Below are positions 54,246 to 64,000 of a stretch of 64,000 bases of DNA, one piece after another. Numbering within the stretch: position 1 is the stretch's first letter; every line of letters starts with the position of its first letter. The position numbers and the translations under genes are program-made. The notes beneath the pieces were generated by a model that was not told where the DNA came from, made no database searches, and saw only the letters and a program-made list of their open reading frames with translations. Origin of the DNA: Rotaria sp. Silwood1 (lineage: Eukaryota > Rotifera > Eurotatoria > Philodinida > Philodinidae); assembly GCA_905250075.1 (NCBI GenBank), contig CAJNOP010000352.1:124001-188000 (forward strand), given 5' to 3'.

Positions 54246-57200
54246 TTACATTTTCTTTTCCACACATTTCAAGTTATTTCTATATAATTGAATATCCGGA
54301 TGATTTTCAGGCAATAAGTATTCTACTATTTGCAGAGACTGTTCAAAAAGTCTACGTGCCTTCGCATAACCACCCATCTTGAAACATACCGAACCAACAT
54401 TATTGTAAGACTGAGCCAAACTTGGATGGTTTGAAGGAAGAGTTTTTTCACGAATTTCCACTGCTCTTTGATGGTATAAAAGTGACTTAGAATAATCACC
54501 TATCTTAAAATGCACCGAACCAATGTTGTTATAAGATTGAGCTAAACTTGGATGGTTTGACGGAAGGGTTTTCAGTTTGATTTCCAGTGCTTTTTCATGA
54601 GATGCAAGTGCATTCCAATAGTCACCTATATTGCCATACATTAAACCCAGGTTGTTGTGAGAAGTAGCCAGACTTGGATGGTTTGAAGGAAAAACTTTTT
54701 CGTGAATTTCTAGTGCTCTTTGAAAAAATGAAAGTGCATTGGAATCATCACCCATACTGTAATATACTGAACCAATGTTGTTGTAAGAAGTAGCCAAACT
54801 CGAGTGATTTGAAGAAAGAGTATTTTCGTGGATTTCTAGTGCTTTTTGAAGGTATGAAAGTGCATTCCAACAGTCACCCGTCTTCATATATACAGAACCA
54901 ATGTTGTTGTAAGAAGTAGCTAAATTTGGGTGATTTGAAGGAAGAGTTACTTGATAAAATTCCAGTGCTTTTTGATAAAATAAAAGTGCATTTGAATAGT
55001 CACCCGTGTTGTCATATACCGAACCAATGTTATTGTAAGAAGTAGCCAAACTTGGATGATTTGAAGGAAGAGTTTTTTCGTGAATTTCCAGTCCTTGTTG
55101 AAGAGATGAAAGCGCATTTGAATAATCACCCATCTTGGAATGCACCAAACCAATGTTGTTGTAAGACTGAGCCAAATCAGGATGATTTTCAGGGAGAGCT
55201 TTTTGGCGAACTTCAACTGCTCTTTGATAATATGATAGTGCCTTAGGATAGTCACCCATCTTGACATATACGGAACCAATGCTGTTGTTAGATTGTGCTA
55301 CACTTGGATGGTTTGAAGGAAGAGTTTTTTGTTTGGTTTCCAGTGCTTTTTGATGACATGAAAGTGCATTCAAATATTCACCCATGTTTTCATACACCAA
55401 ACCAATGTTATTGTAAGTAATAGCCAAATCAGAATGATTTGAAGAGAAGATTTTTCTTTTATGAATATCTAGTGCCTTTTGAAGATAGGAAAGTGCATTT
55501 GCATAATCACCTATGTTATCATACACTAAACCAATGTTGTTGTAAGAAATAGCTAAACTCGGATAATTTGAAGGAAGCGTTTGTTCATGAATTTTGAGTG
55601 CTGTTTCAAGTGATGAAAGTGCATTAGAATAATCGCCCATGTTATCATACAGGGAACCAATGTTGTTGTAAGATTGAGCCAAATCAGGATGATTAGGAGG
55701 AAGAGTTTCTTGTCGAATGGCCAAAGATTTTTCAAGAGATGGAAGTGCATTCGAATAGTTACCCATCTTGAAATACACGGAACCAATATTGGTGTATGTT
55801 TGAGCGAGACTTGGGTGGTTCAGAGGAAGAATGTTTTGACGAATTTCCAGTGCTCTTTCATAGTGCGAAAGTGCTTTCGAATAGTCGTCTATTTTGAAAT
55901 ATACCGAACCAATGTTATAGTAAGATTGAGCCACACTCCGATCATTTGACGAAAGAGTTTGCTGTTTAATTTCCAATGCTTTTTGATGACATGAAAGTGC
56001 GTTTATATGATCACGGATATTATCATACACCAAACCAATGTTGTTATACGCAGTAGCTAAATCAAGATGATTTGATGGAAGAGTGTTTCGGTAAATTTCT
56101 AGTGCTTTTTGAAGAAATGTAAGAGCGTTTGAATAGTCACCCATGTTGTCATACACCAAACCAATATTGTTGTAAGATTGAGCTAAATCTGGGTGGTTTG
56201 AAGGAAATATTCGTTCACGAATTTCTAGTGCTTTTTGATAATATAAAAGTGCCTTCGAATAGTCACCCATGTTCTCATGCACTGAACCAATATTGTTGTA
56301 AGAAGTAGCCAAAGTGGATTGATTTGAAGGAGGAGTGTTTTCGTGGATTTCTAATACTTTCTGAAGATATGAAAGTGCATTGGGATAATCACCCATATTG
56401 TTATACACCAAACCAATGTTGTTGTAAGAAGTGGCTAAATCAGCAGGATGTGATGGCGAAGTTTTTTCGCGAATTTCAAGTGCTTTCTGATGAAATGAAA
56501 GTGCACTGGAATAGTCACCCAAATTGTCATAGACGGAACCAATGTTGTTGTATGAAGTGGCCAAATCAAGATGATTGGGAGGAAGAGTTTGTTGTTGAAT
56601 TTCAAGTGCTTTTTGAAGAGAGGACAGTGCATTCGAATAATCACGCATGTTATCATAGACCAATCCGATGTTGTTGTAAGATTGAGCCAAATCAGGATGA
56701 TTTGAAGGAAGATTTTTTTGACGAATTTCTAGTGCTTTTTTATGAGATGAAAGTGCTTTAGAATAGTCACCCATGTGATCATACACTGAACCAATGTTAT
56801 TGTAAGATACAGCCAAATCAGGATGGGTTGAAGGAAAATTTTTTTGTCGAATTTTCAGTGCTTTTTGATACGATGAAAGTGCCTTAGAATAGTCACCAAC
56901 TTTGAAAAGCGCTAAACCAATGTTATTGTAAGAAGTAGCCAAATATGGATGAGTTGAAGGGAGAGTTTTTAGCCAGATTTTCAGTGCTTTCCTATGAAAA
57001 TAAAACGCATTCGAATAGTCACCTCTGTAGTTATATACTAAACCGATGGTGTTATAAGACTTAGCTAAATCGTCATCCGTTGGTGAGAGAATTTTCTGTT
57101 TGATTTCAATGGATTGTTGATAGTAGTTAATGGCCTCTGAATATTCACCTTGATCTTCATTTACCACGCCGAGCATATGATAATGATATGCTTTATCTCG

Positions 57201-58601
57201 ATCAGTGGTTGCTTGATTAAGCAGAATATCATATACTTCTTGAGCTTTGTCAGACTGTCGAAGTTTATTTAGTATGATACCCAAACGATACCAGCCTACT
57301 ACTTTAGGATATGTCTTTTGGCGAATCAGTTCAGTAAGTGCATGTAGTTGTGGATCGTTGTCACTGGTCAATGTTAAATCGACTTGCCAAAGATGACGAT
57401 TTCCGTTTATTCGCTTTATTGATCCGATGCGAAAGATAGAATGGATGGAGATGAGAATTCCTTTTTCTCCTTTGATATAGCTGACGTTACGGATGTCAGC
57501 AAATGGTGTCGATGCGATAGATGGATCAATTTTTATGATAAATACAATACCAATAAGATCTGATGATTCCATAGTTTGACGAGCAAAGGTAAAAGATACT
57601 TCACGGCGGATACTAGTCGATAAAAAATTATTAAATGATAAAAGTCCACCTTTGGTTTTCATCAATCGATTGAAATCAGACTTAGACAGTCCTTGACCGT
57701 GATAAACAGTAAATGTATTCGAAGTTGAATGTCCATCAAACTGTTCAGTATGGAGTTTGGCGATTTGGTTGTGAAGATCACGAATGAAAAATCCCATTTT
57801 TATGATGAGATCGACTTCCATCGTTCGTAATGATTTGTTGAGCATAGAATAAAGAAAACATGGGTAAGTATACCACCAAATTGGAGAATGATTGTAGTAT
57901 TCTTGTTCAAGTTTGTTGATGTGATGAAGTACTCTCGAATTGTCGATGAAAACAGCACGACAATACGTAAGAAATTCATCGATATGTTGTTGTTCGAAAT
58001 GAATACTTAATAAAATTTCTTTTATTATCTGTGTGCAGATAAACGAAGAATCCAATTGATCAAAGTTTTGCTTACTGTTGTCACTATCATTGGTAATGAA
58101 ACTAATCGAAATCATATTTTGATCACATTCTTCTGCCGCTTGTTGAAGGGCTTCATAGATCGGAGTAATATATGTAAAGACTCCTTTTATTTTTGGCCAG
58201 TTGTTGGCCCATTGTTCATATCGAGTTTGGTTATCACAAAGAATATAAATGGCACTAACATGAGACATGTCATGTACGATGGGAACTGCAATTTGTCCCA
58301 ATATACCAGAAGTGATCATAAACATTTTATTATGTTTGAAGTCACGGATAAAATCAACACATTCATCAACATTCGTGAACGTATTGACCTTGCTGGCTAT
58401 TTCTTTTAATTTTGCAATAATATGTCTGCAATCGTTGTTTCTTTCAGTATCGATGGTGTTGTCGAGCCAGACAATTAGAAAATTTTGAACTATACGAGTA
58501 TAAGGAGGCTGTCGTGAGCTTAAGCTCGCCTGCTCATATGATGTGCCAGCAACAGTAGTGGGAGCAGTTGTTGTTAGTGCTGAATTTTTCTTTTTGTCCA
58601 T
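54246..58601 (-). CDS. degenerate ADP-ribosyltransferase-fold protein with 23 TPRs
   Basis: This is a single open frame of 1451 residues without introns. Residues 36-190 form a conserved-looking N-terminal module (FLIVWLDNTID, MITSGILGQIAVPIVHDMS, WPKIKGVF) that I associate with large bdelloid families but cannot name. Residues 255-410 have the layout of arginine-specific ADP-ribosyltransferases: a YxGQ strand (300-303), FLSTS (326-330) and a loop-strand with GEKGILISIHSIFRI (378-392). However, the usual Arg of the first motif is His301, and the second Glu of the ExE motif is Gly381, so catalysis is doubtful. Residues 469-1435 are 23 TPRs of 42 residues (one of 43) with consensus DLATSYNNIGxVYDNMGDYSNAL, of kinesin-light-chain type, probably a protein-binding solenoid. 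No signal peptide; probably cytosolic. Confidence 0.88.
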   Translation of the reverse strand: MDKKKNSALTTTAPTTVAGTSYEQASLSSRQPPYTRIVQNFLIVWLDNTIDTERNNDCRHIIAKLKEIASKVNTFTNVDECVDFIRDFKHNKMFMITSGILGQIAVPIVHDMSHVSAIYILCDNQTRYEQWANNWPKIKGVFTYITPIYEALQQAAEECDQNMISISFITNDSDNSKQNFDQLDSSFICTQIIKEILLSIHFEQQHIDEFLTYCRAVFIDNSRVLHHINKLEQEYYNHSPIWWYTYPCFLYSMLNKSLRTMEVDLIIKMGFFIRDLHNQIAKLHTEQFDGHSTSNTFTVYHGQGLSKSDFNRLMKTKGGLLSFNNFLSTSIRREVSFTFARQTMESSDLIGIVFIIKIDPSIASTPFADIRNVSYIKGEKGILISIHSIFRIGSIKRINGNRHLWQVDLTLTSDNDPQLHALTELIRQKTYPKVVGWYRLGIILNKLRQSDKAQEVYDILLNQATTDRDKAYHYHMLGVVNEDQGEYSEAINYYQQSIEIKQKILSPTDDDLAKSYNTIGLVYNYRGDYSNAFYFHRKALKIWLKTLPSTHPYLATSYNNIGLALFKVGDYSKALSSYQKALKIRQKNFPSTHPDLAVSYNNIGSVYDHMGDYSKALSSHKKALEIRQKNLPSNHPDLAQSYNNIGLVYDNMRDYSNALSSLQKALEIQQQTLPPNHLDLATSYNNIGSVYDNLGDYSSALSFHQKALEIREKTSPSHPADLATSYNNIGLVYNNMGDYPNALSYLQKVLEIHENTPPSNQSTLATSYNNIGSVHENMGDYSKALLYYQKALEIRERIFPSNHPDLAQSYNNIGLVYDNMGDYSNALTFLQKALEIYRNTLPSNHLDLATAYNNIGLVYDNIRDHINALSCHQKALEIKQQTLSSNDRSVAQSYYNIGSVYFKIDDYSKALSHYERALEIRQNILPLNHPSLAQTYTNIGSVYFKMGNYSNALPSLEKSLAIRQETLPPNHPDLAQSYNNIGSLYDNMGDYSNALSSLETALKIHEQTLPSNYPSLAISYNNIGLVYDNIGDYANALSYLQKALDIHKRKIFSSNHSDLAITYNNIGLVYENMGEYLNALSCHQKALETKQKTLPSNHPSVAQSNNSIGSVYVKMGDYPKALSYYQRAVEVRQKALPENHPDLAQSYNNIGLVHSKMGDYSNALSSLQQGLEIHEKTLPSNHPSLATSYNNIGSVYDNTGDYSNALLFYQKALEFYQVTLPSNHPNLATSYNNIGSVYMKTGDCWNALSYLQKALEIHENTLSSNHSSLATSYNNIGSVYYSMGDDSNALSFFQRALEIHEKVFPSNHPSLATSHNNLGLMYGNIGDYWNALASHEKALEIKLKTLPSNHPSLAQSYNNIGSVHFKIGDYSKSLLYHQRAVEIREKTLPSNHPSLAQSYNNVGSVCFKMGGYAKARRLFEQSLQIVEYLLPENHPDIQLYRNNLKCVEKKM
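54297..57197 (-). repeat. tandem array of 126-bp coding repeats (23 TPRs)
   Basis: The DNA encoding the TPRs repeats with a 126-bp period. Landmarks recurring every unit on the + strand include ACCAATGTTGTTGTAAGA and GAATAGTCACCCAT. One unit (about 55450) has an extra codon. The units are alike enough for unequal crossing-over or gene conversion, and would be prone to assembly collapse. Confidence 0.9.
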
Positions 58602-60877
58602 GATGTACGTTGTGTTTTATCAATAAAAGAAGTGCAAATAACTTACATATATATAGTACGTTGTAATTTACTTCTAAATGTTTTTATTTGTTTTCCATTA
58701 TGATTTTTGTGCGTGTTGCTTTTTTTCCTTTCGTTTCACTTGAGTGCTTCACTCTTTTTTTGTTAATCTGTGATTGCTTATAGTATCAGAAAATAACGAA
58801 CGAGTGAAAAAATGACTCATTGTAACATGATGTCATACTCTGTGTCATATTTTTCTTTCTTTTTATTATGGTTTCTCTAAATTTTCTTTCTCATTTTTCT
58901 TAAATTAGCGTAACTATAACGAAAATATTTTGTTTACACACTAGGTTCGTCATAGACTCAATAAGAATTCTTCAAGGATTCATTTTTTTTCTTGAAAAAC
59001 TTTTTTAGTCAGGAAAAGGCGAAGATAGTGACCAAAATTTGGAACATGACCTTAAAATCTTGTCTATATCTTACAAGATTTTTTTTAGAGAGCACAAAAG
59101 AAAAATGAACATATATAGAACATTGATCTGTAGATCTTCATTGTACAAATCGATCGACTTATCTGACTAGATCGTGTCACATTACGATGTATAACTACAA
59201 GTTTCCACATGTTGAATTTTAACTTATTTGGTAAATTATAATTGAATTTTATGTGAACAGAAATTATCTGAATAAAATTTGAAAAATGCAAATTCATTTT
59301 AAATTTTGCTGTACTTTATACAGTTCTACCAGTTTTAATTAATTTCAATTCGATTTTTATAAAAATCAATTTTTGATTTTTGTATACATGTAAGTTAAAA
59401 TAAAATTAATACCATAATTTAATAATTTTTCGAATTTCTTTTCAGAAAAAAAAAATGCAAAAATAGCTGATGTTTCCGGCCTCAATTTCATATCAACTTC
59501 GAAGTTAGACTCTTGGATTTTTCCAACACGATTTTGATTCTGATTCGTATTGTCTGTAAGAATTCGAACACTCTAGTTTCTGAAAAATTCCTTGATAAGT
59601 CCTTTCAGTCTTTTGCAAGAAATGGATAAGATTGAAACTACAGAAATGGTATCCTAAGTAGAAATACAACAGTGCACATTTTTGTTATTTTGGCAAGTTT
59701 ATTTTCTCTCTTCTCAATTAAGAGTTTAGTACTATATGCAGCCAATAAAAATATACGTACATATTTTGATATTGTTGCCAAAATTTCGTATTCTTAAGGA
59801 AAACTGTAATGAAATTATCATCATTAATTGGTTTTAAAAATAATCGTCTAAGCAACGGCGAATAGATATATTTTTAGCTATCACTGTGAGCCTTCTAACA
59901 AAAGTTCAACAAAACATTGAGATACATATTTTCAGTCTCAATTACTGATCTTTGATACGACGAAAACTTTGAACGATGCCTTCAATTTTCAGTCTGCTTA
60001 TTGTTGCTGGTTTAGATAAGAATTAATACTTCGAAACTTTAGTAGAAGACGAAGGAAAGAATGAATGCATCAAATAAAAGTTTTCTATAGATCTTTCATT
60101 ACATTATTTGAGAGTGAATGAATGATCACTGAAGTAATAATAGTATGAGCATTAGTACATTAGTACCTTGATTAGTAAACGATTATGATCATCGACTGAA
60201 CATGTTGTTATTTTATAGTTGAGCATCATAGAATTTAAAATAGTATCAACAAGTGTACTTCTCAATTTAAAATAACTGCATGTTTTATTTATATCCAATA
60301 TTAACAACCAACAGAAAAAAAATAAATGTATATGTATATAACGAATAAAATAATACTGTACTGATAAAGTCACTTACATTCTCTAAATCGACAGTATGGA
60401 GCTGTGAGTCTACGATTTTGTAGACCTCAACCCTACAGAAACTAACCTTTTGAACTCAGATTCAACAGATGCAGATTTGAATCTAATCAGATCTATTCCG
60501 GATTTTTTTCTCACTAATCGCTAGCATCTTCTGTGCAAATAACCATACAAAAGATCAAAATTTCAGTTATTTCTTGGCTTCTCATCAAAAACATGTAATC
60601 TAAAATTGAACGGTAGCCGACACATCCATCCGAGTAGGCTGACATCAGTAGTTCTCTATTCAGACTCAAAACTAGGTCTGACCAAGCTTGAAAGAATCCA
60701 CAGCTCTCTCATTAATGCACGTACAAATAATACAACAAAGAACAAAAAAAAAAAAGACTCATACACACACAAAAACCCGTTCTAAAAATTAGGAATTTGA
60801 AAAAAATCCATCACTCATTCAATTATTTATGAAAGACAAAGATGAAGAGATGAAAAAGAAAAAAGAATTCAAAGAAT
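58602..60877. other. AT-rich intergenic stretch
   Basis: No gene was supported. TATATATAG lies at 58648-58656, about 50 bp upstream of the TPR gene start, and could serve as its TATA element, although such runs are common here. Frames at 59085-59297 and 60152-60373 lack domains. Confidence 0.45.
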
Positions 60878-63800
60878 TCATTTATTTTCATTGTCATCCA
60901 ATTGATTATTTATGGCTTCAGTTTTAGTTGCAAGATCTTTCGTTTTCAATTCTCCATTTGGCATAATCAGACTGGCAAGGTCATTGTCAACAAAAAAACG
61001 TGTAGTTGTCTAAAAAGAAGATTTTTAAATGAAAAAAGAAAAAGCACAAAAGTTATTTGAATCTATTTACTCGATCGCTGTTAGGTGAAAGAATTTGAAC
61101 ATGAACTTTTTCGGGCAGAAGTGGTTGTTCACTAAGATTGACTGGTTGTTCATGCCATTCAAGTAAACTTTTAGGTGCTGTTACACTTGAACTAGACTTA
61201 TTACTATCTGAAAAAGAAACAAACTTACATTCTCATCAAAAGAAATATATATGTTTTGTATTAATTACAAACCTCTTTGCGTTGTTTCATTAGTATCGGA
61301 TATGGACGTACGACTACTTGTCGATGTTCCACTACCACTATTTAATGGTTGTTCAGAATGATTATGTGATGATAAATAATGTGAACTTTGTTCAATAGTA
61401 CTTAATGATGGTGATGATGCAGTTGTTGTACTAGATGTAATTAATCGATTATTGTTTGAAATATTTTGACTAATTGATTGTCGTGGAGGACCTGATATTA
61501 GAGCTGCTCGACCTTAAATAAAAAAAATTAGAAAAAAATAGATTATGAATCAATAACAAATATAGTAGGATTATAAATAGGAAACAGCTAAACAACATTT
61601 GAAGTTATCATTTGTTTTTCGGAATTTTCATATATGCAAAAATAAAGTCAACAATTATGAAAAAAAAAAAGAAATATGTATAGTACAACATCAATCTCTT
61701 ATGTCATACGCGTTTCGAAATTTGATACGCTAAAATCTGAATAGGATTGAACGAAAAATTTTATTGATAGAGAAAGACATTCTTTTACTTACCAGGATGA
61801 TTTGACAATGCTGGTGTTGAAATTCCTAAATGATTAATAAAACAAAAAAAAAACAATATTGAGCATGTTATTGTATTTTTTACTATAAAAATGTTTCGTG
61901 TATGATAGGTCGCAGACATCATTACTCGTATTGTCAAATAAAGAATGAATTTGATATCTTGCTTTTGTGTTTTTATGATAGAGAAGCTTATTCCGTAAGA
62001 TGACAGTTACCATACATCACTCGTCAAGTTTAATTGTCCCTATTCTATTAAAACATCATCTGGCTCGTCACAGTTATAATGATGGTACGTAAGGGGAGTG
62101 AACATGAGACGCGTGTGCGTGAATGAATGTATATAAATATACATACAATACAGATTAATCAATCGATGGTTGATGATGTGAGACGAAAAGAAATAAAAAC
62201 CACTTCTCTATCTTATACTTATGACAAATCATTTGATGATACAACAATCAATATCAATGAAAATCTTTCGAATATTTTTCATTTTTATTGTTTTTATTAA
62301 AATATGTTATTCTACAAATTCATCTTGTTTATCTTGTTCATCACATTTATGTTATCAATGTTATAATAGATTACCAATTGATCGTACAAATATAGAAAAA
62401 CTTCATATAATATGTAATATAACAAATAGTTTATTTCAACATGAAGAACGTTTCTATTCAATAATAAAATCTTATACAACAATAAATTGTTCAATGAAAA
62501 CTTTTTATCTTGATCAATATACTCTTTGGAATTATCTTGAATATATGTCGATAACTTATGCTAATCTATCAAATATATCACCTATTATATTTAATCGATC
62601 ATTATCATTATTATCACCTATTTTATATAGTATTAAAACACTTAATCTATCACATAATTCAATACGAATAATAAATAAAAATTTTTCATATTATTTTCCA
62701 TCATTAGAAAAACTTGATCTTAGTTATAATCGTTTAATAATTATTAGAAAAAAAACTTTTACTAATTTATTATATTTAAAAGAACTTTATTTAAATAATA
62801 ATTATTTAAAAACAATTTTACCAAATATTTTTCCACATCAATCATTCAATATAATTAATTTAAATATGAATTATTGGTATTGTTCATGTACAAATATTCT
62901 TATACTTTCAATAAGTCGACCAATACCAAATTGTCATACACCAAATGAATTTCAATATCAAAATATTAGTAATATCGCACAACAATGTTTACTTCGAACA
63001 AAAGCAAATATTTTAATTAATACTAATATGCATAACAACCAAAATTTAACTTGTGTATTATCTTCGATTATTGATGAATGGAAAGATAAAATCAACAAAA
63101 ATATTACACTTCTATCAGCATGGCATATTGAACAACATGAATCAATTTCATTAGAAAATTTATTTATTTTAAGTAATAATTCAGATAAATATCTTATTTG
63201 TTTTGATTTTCAATCTATTCATCGAGAATCAATCTATACAATAATTAATCTTACATCTATTATTTCTTTACAATCTTCATTTATATCAATAAATTTTACA
63301 AAATTTAATATACAAAATTCAACATTAATTACTTCAACAATTATAAATATTACATCATCAAATAAACTTTCACCAATTTTTCTTTGGCTTTTTAATACAA
63401 GTAAAAATATTTTACCAAAATATTTTCAAACATCTAATAAACATATTTTAATTATTTGGTTAATTCTTGTTATTATTGCTTTATTTATTTTTATATTTCT
63501 TATTTATTTTATTTATAATCATAAAAAAAAACCTTATAATTATCAAACATCATTAAATGTTAAATTTACTTGTCAAAATCATAAATGTCAATCTTTATAT
63601 AATCGTCGTGCTCATTCAAAATTATATTTAACAAAATCAACATCATTAAATTTACTTGACAAACAAATAAATTTTATTCGACCATCATATATTACATCAA
63701 ATCAATTACGTTATGCAAAAATAAAACAAATACCATCATTAAAAAATATTAATAATAATTATCTAACAGGAGAATTTCGAACTATAGTTAAATTAAAAAC

Positions 63801-64000
63801 CTTACCAAATTGATGTTGTGAATATGTTGTTCTTGTTGATGTCATATAATTTGATTGATTTATTGTTTCTTGAATGTCTAATATTGAAGCTATTTTTGAT
63901 AATTTTATTTGACGAGCTCTAGATTAAAAATAAAAACAAAGTATTTATTCATATTTAAAAACAAAAAAACAATCAAATACCTTTGACGACCTTTACTTAA
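60878..64000 (-). CDS. unidentified Ser/Thr/Asn-rich protein, 3' part (cut by window edge)
   Basis: Six phase-consistent exons are visible: 63981-64000 (continuing beyond the window), 63806-63918, 61793-61825, 61273-61512, 61071-61207 and 60878-61009. They encode about 225 C-terminal residues. The first visible part is basic (LSKGRQRARQIKLSKIAS, then ILDIQE). A low-complexity Ser/Thr/Asn segment follows (around SSTTTASSPSLSTIEQS and SGSGTSTSSRTS). The tail is more ordered, with LLEWHEQPVNLSEQPLLPEK, VHVQILSP and RFFVDNDLASLIMPNGELK. I do not recognise the family. The 1980-bp intron at 61826-63805 contains an opposite-strand gene almost entirely. Exon calls rest on matching GT..AG sites and phases only. 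Confidence 0.6.
62221..63813 (+). CDS. leucine-rich-repeat single-pass membrane protein, nested in an opposite-strand intron
   Basis: This is an intronless frame of 530 residues. A signal peptide is likely at 13-31 (MKIFRIFFIFIVFIKICYS), with a second Met that may be the true start. A Cys-rich segment (36-47: CLSCSSHLCYQC) follows. Leucine-rich repeats at about 138-212 carry IKTLNLSHNSI, LEKLDLSYNRL and LKELYLNNNYL, then a Cys-flanked cap (WYCSC at 219-223). The extracellular part has many N-glycosylation sequons. A transmembrane helix spans about 408-432, followed by a basic NHKKK stop-transfer and a 98-residue cytoplasmic tail without a known domain. It is probably a cell-surface recognition or adhesion protein; the ligand is unknown. 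The last 8 bases overlap the antisense host exon. Confidence 0.8.
   Translation: MTNHLMIQQSISMKIFRIFFIFIVFIKICYSTNSSCLSCSSHLCYQCYNRLPIDRTNIEKLHIICNITNSLFQHEERFYSIIKSYTTINCSMKTFYLDQYTLWNYLEYMSITYANLSNISPIIFNRSLSLLSPILYSIKTLNLSHNSIRIINKNFSYYFPSLEKLDLSYNRLIIIRKKTFTNLLYLKELYLNNNYLKTILPNIFPHQSFNIINLNMNYWYCSCTNILILSISRPIPNCHTPNEFQYQNISNIAQQCLLRTKANILINTNMHNNQNLTCVLSSIIDEWKDKINKNITLLSAWHIEQHESISLENLFILSNNSDKYLICFDFQSIHRESIYTIINLTSIISLQSSFISINFTKFNIQNSTLITSTIINITSSNKLSPIFLWLFNTSKNILPKYFQTSNKHILIIWLILVIIALFIFIFLIYFIYNHKKKPYNYQTSLNVKFTCQNHKCQSLYNRRAHSKLYLTKSTSLNLLDKQINFIRPSYITSNQLRYAKIKQIPSLKNINNNYLTGEFRTIVKLKTLPN

Noticed and set aside
55052-56761. Antisense and shifted open frames through the TPR array
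   Set aside because: Repeated 126-bp DNA keeps other frames open by periodicity. They are shadows of the TPR gene.
54246-58601. Reading the ADP-ribosyltransferase-like gene as a toxin
   Set aside because: No signal peptide, a long TPR array and altered catalytic positions. The architecture is that of a cytosolic eukaryotic protein.

Overview
The window looks like animal nuclear DNA from a bdelloid rotifer (Rotaria/Adineta-type). This is an inference, not a database result. It is very AT-rich, most introns are only about 45-70 bp with GT..AG ends, and codons favour A/T in the third position. It carries conserved single-copy metazoan genes (CDC73, NDUFA9, WDPCP/fritz, SIKE/FGFR1OP2, a PTPRR-type phosphatase, Msx). 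It also carries families that are typical of bdelloids: a long intronless ADP-ribosyltransferase-fold protein with tetratricopeptide repeats, and a decayed B-box gene. I rebuilt the exon structures by hand. Every junction quoted keeps the reading frame and uses GT..AG.

Layout. 1-4442: gene-poor, with GT-rich/CA-rich hairpins. 4443-7400 (+): two tandem Msx homeobox genes, both with an eh1-like repressor motif. 8739-10167 (-): hnRNP A/B-type RNA-binding protein. 12229-16339 (-): C2H2 zinc-finger protein with a ZAD-like N-terminus, divergent from 17763-20230 (+): CDC73/parafibromin. 21368-23677 (-): KChIP-like EF-hand protein with eroded calcium loops. 23.7-32.2 kb: gene-poor, holding a broken B-box gene and a cluster of Helitron-like elements. 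32221-34472 (-): NDUFA9. 35101-40259 (-): PTPRR-like phosphatase with two alternative starts, one membrane-anchored and one cytosolic. 40884-46145 (-): SIKE/FGFR1OP2-like coiled-coil protein with one very long intron, divergent from 46811-50277 (+): WDPCP/fritz, whose intron contains a foldback element. 50959-52659: a 1.7-kb near-perfect palindrome with TA-flanked, Tc1-like ends. 54246-58601 (-): 1451-aa protein with a degenerate ADP-ribosyltransferase fold and 23 TPRs. 60878-64000 (-): 3' part of an unidentified Ser/Thr/Asn-rich protein. One of its introns holds a complete opposite-strand leucine-rich-repeat membrane protein (62221-63813), whose last codons overlap the host exon.

The genes do not form an operon or a single pathway. 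They cover transcription (Msx, CDC73, zinc finger), RNA binding, mitochondrial complex I, signalling (PTPRR, KChIP, SIKE) and cilia/planar polarity (WDPCP). The most unusual items are the pseudo-ART/TPR gene, the giant palindrome, the conserved two-isoform architecture of the phosphatase, and the nested overlapping LRR gene.
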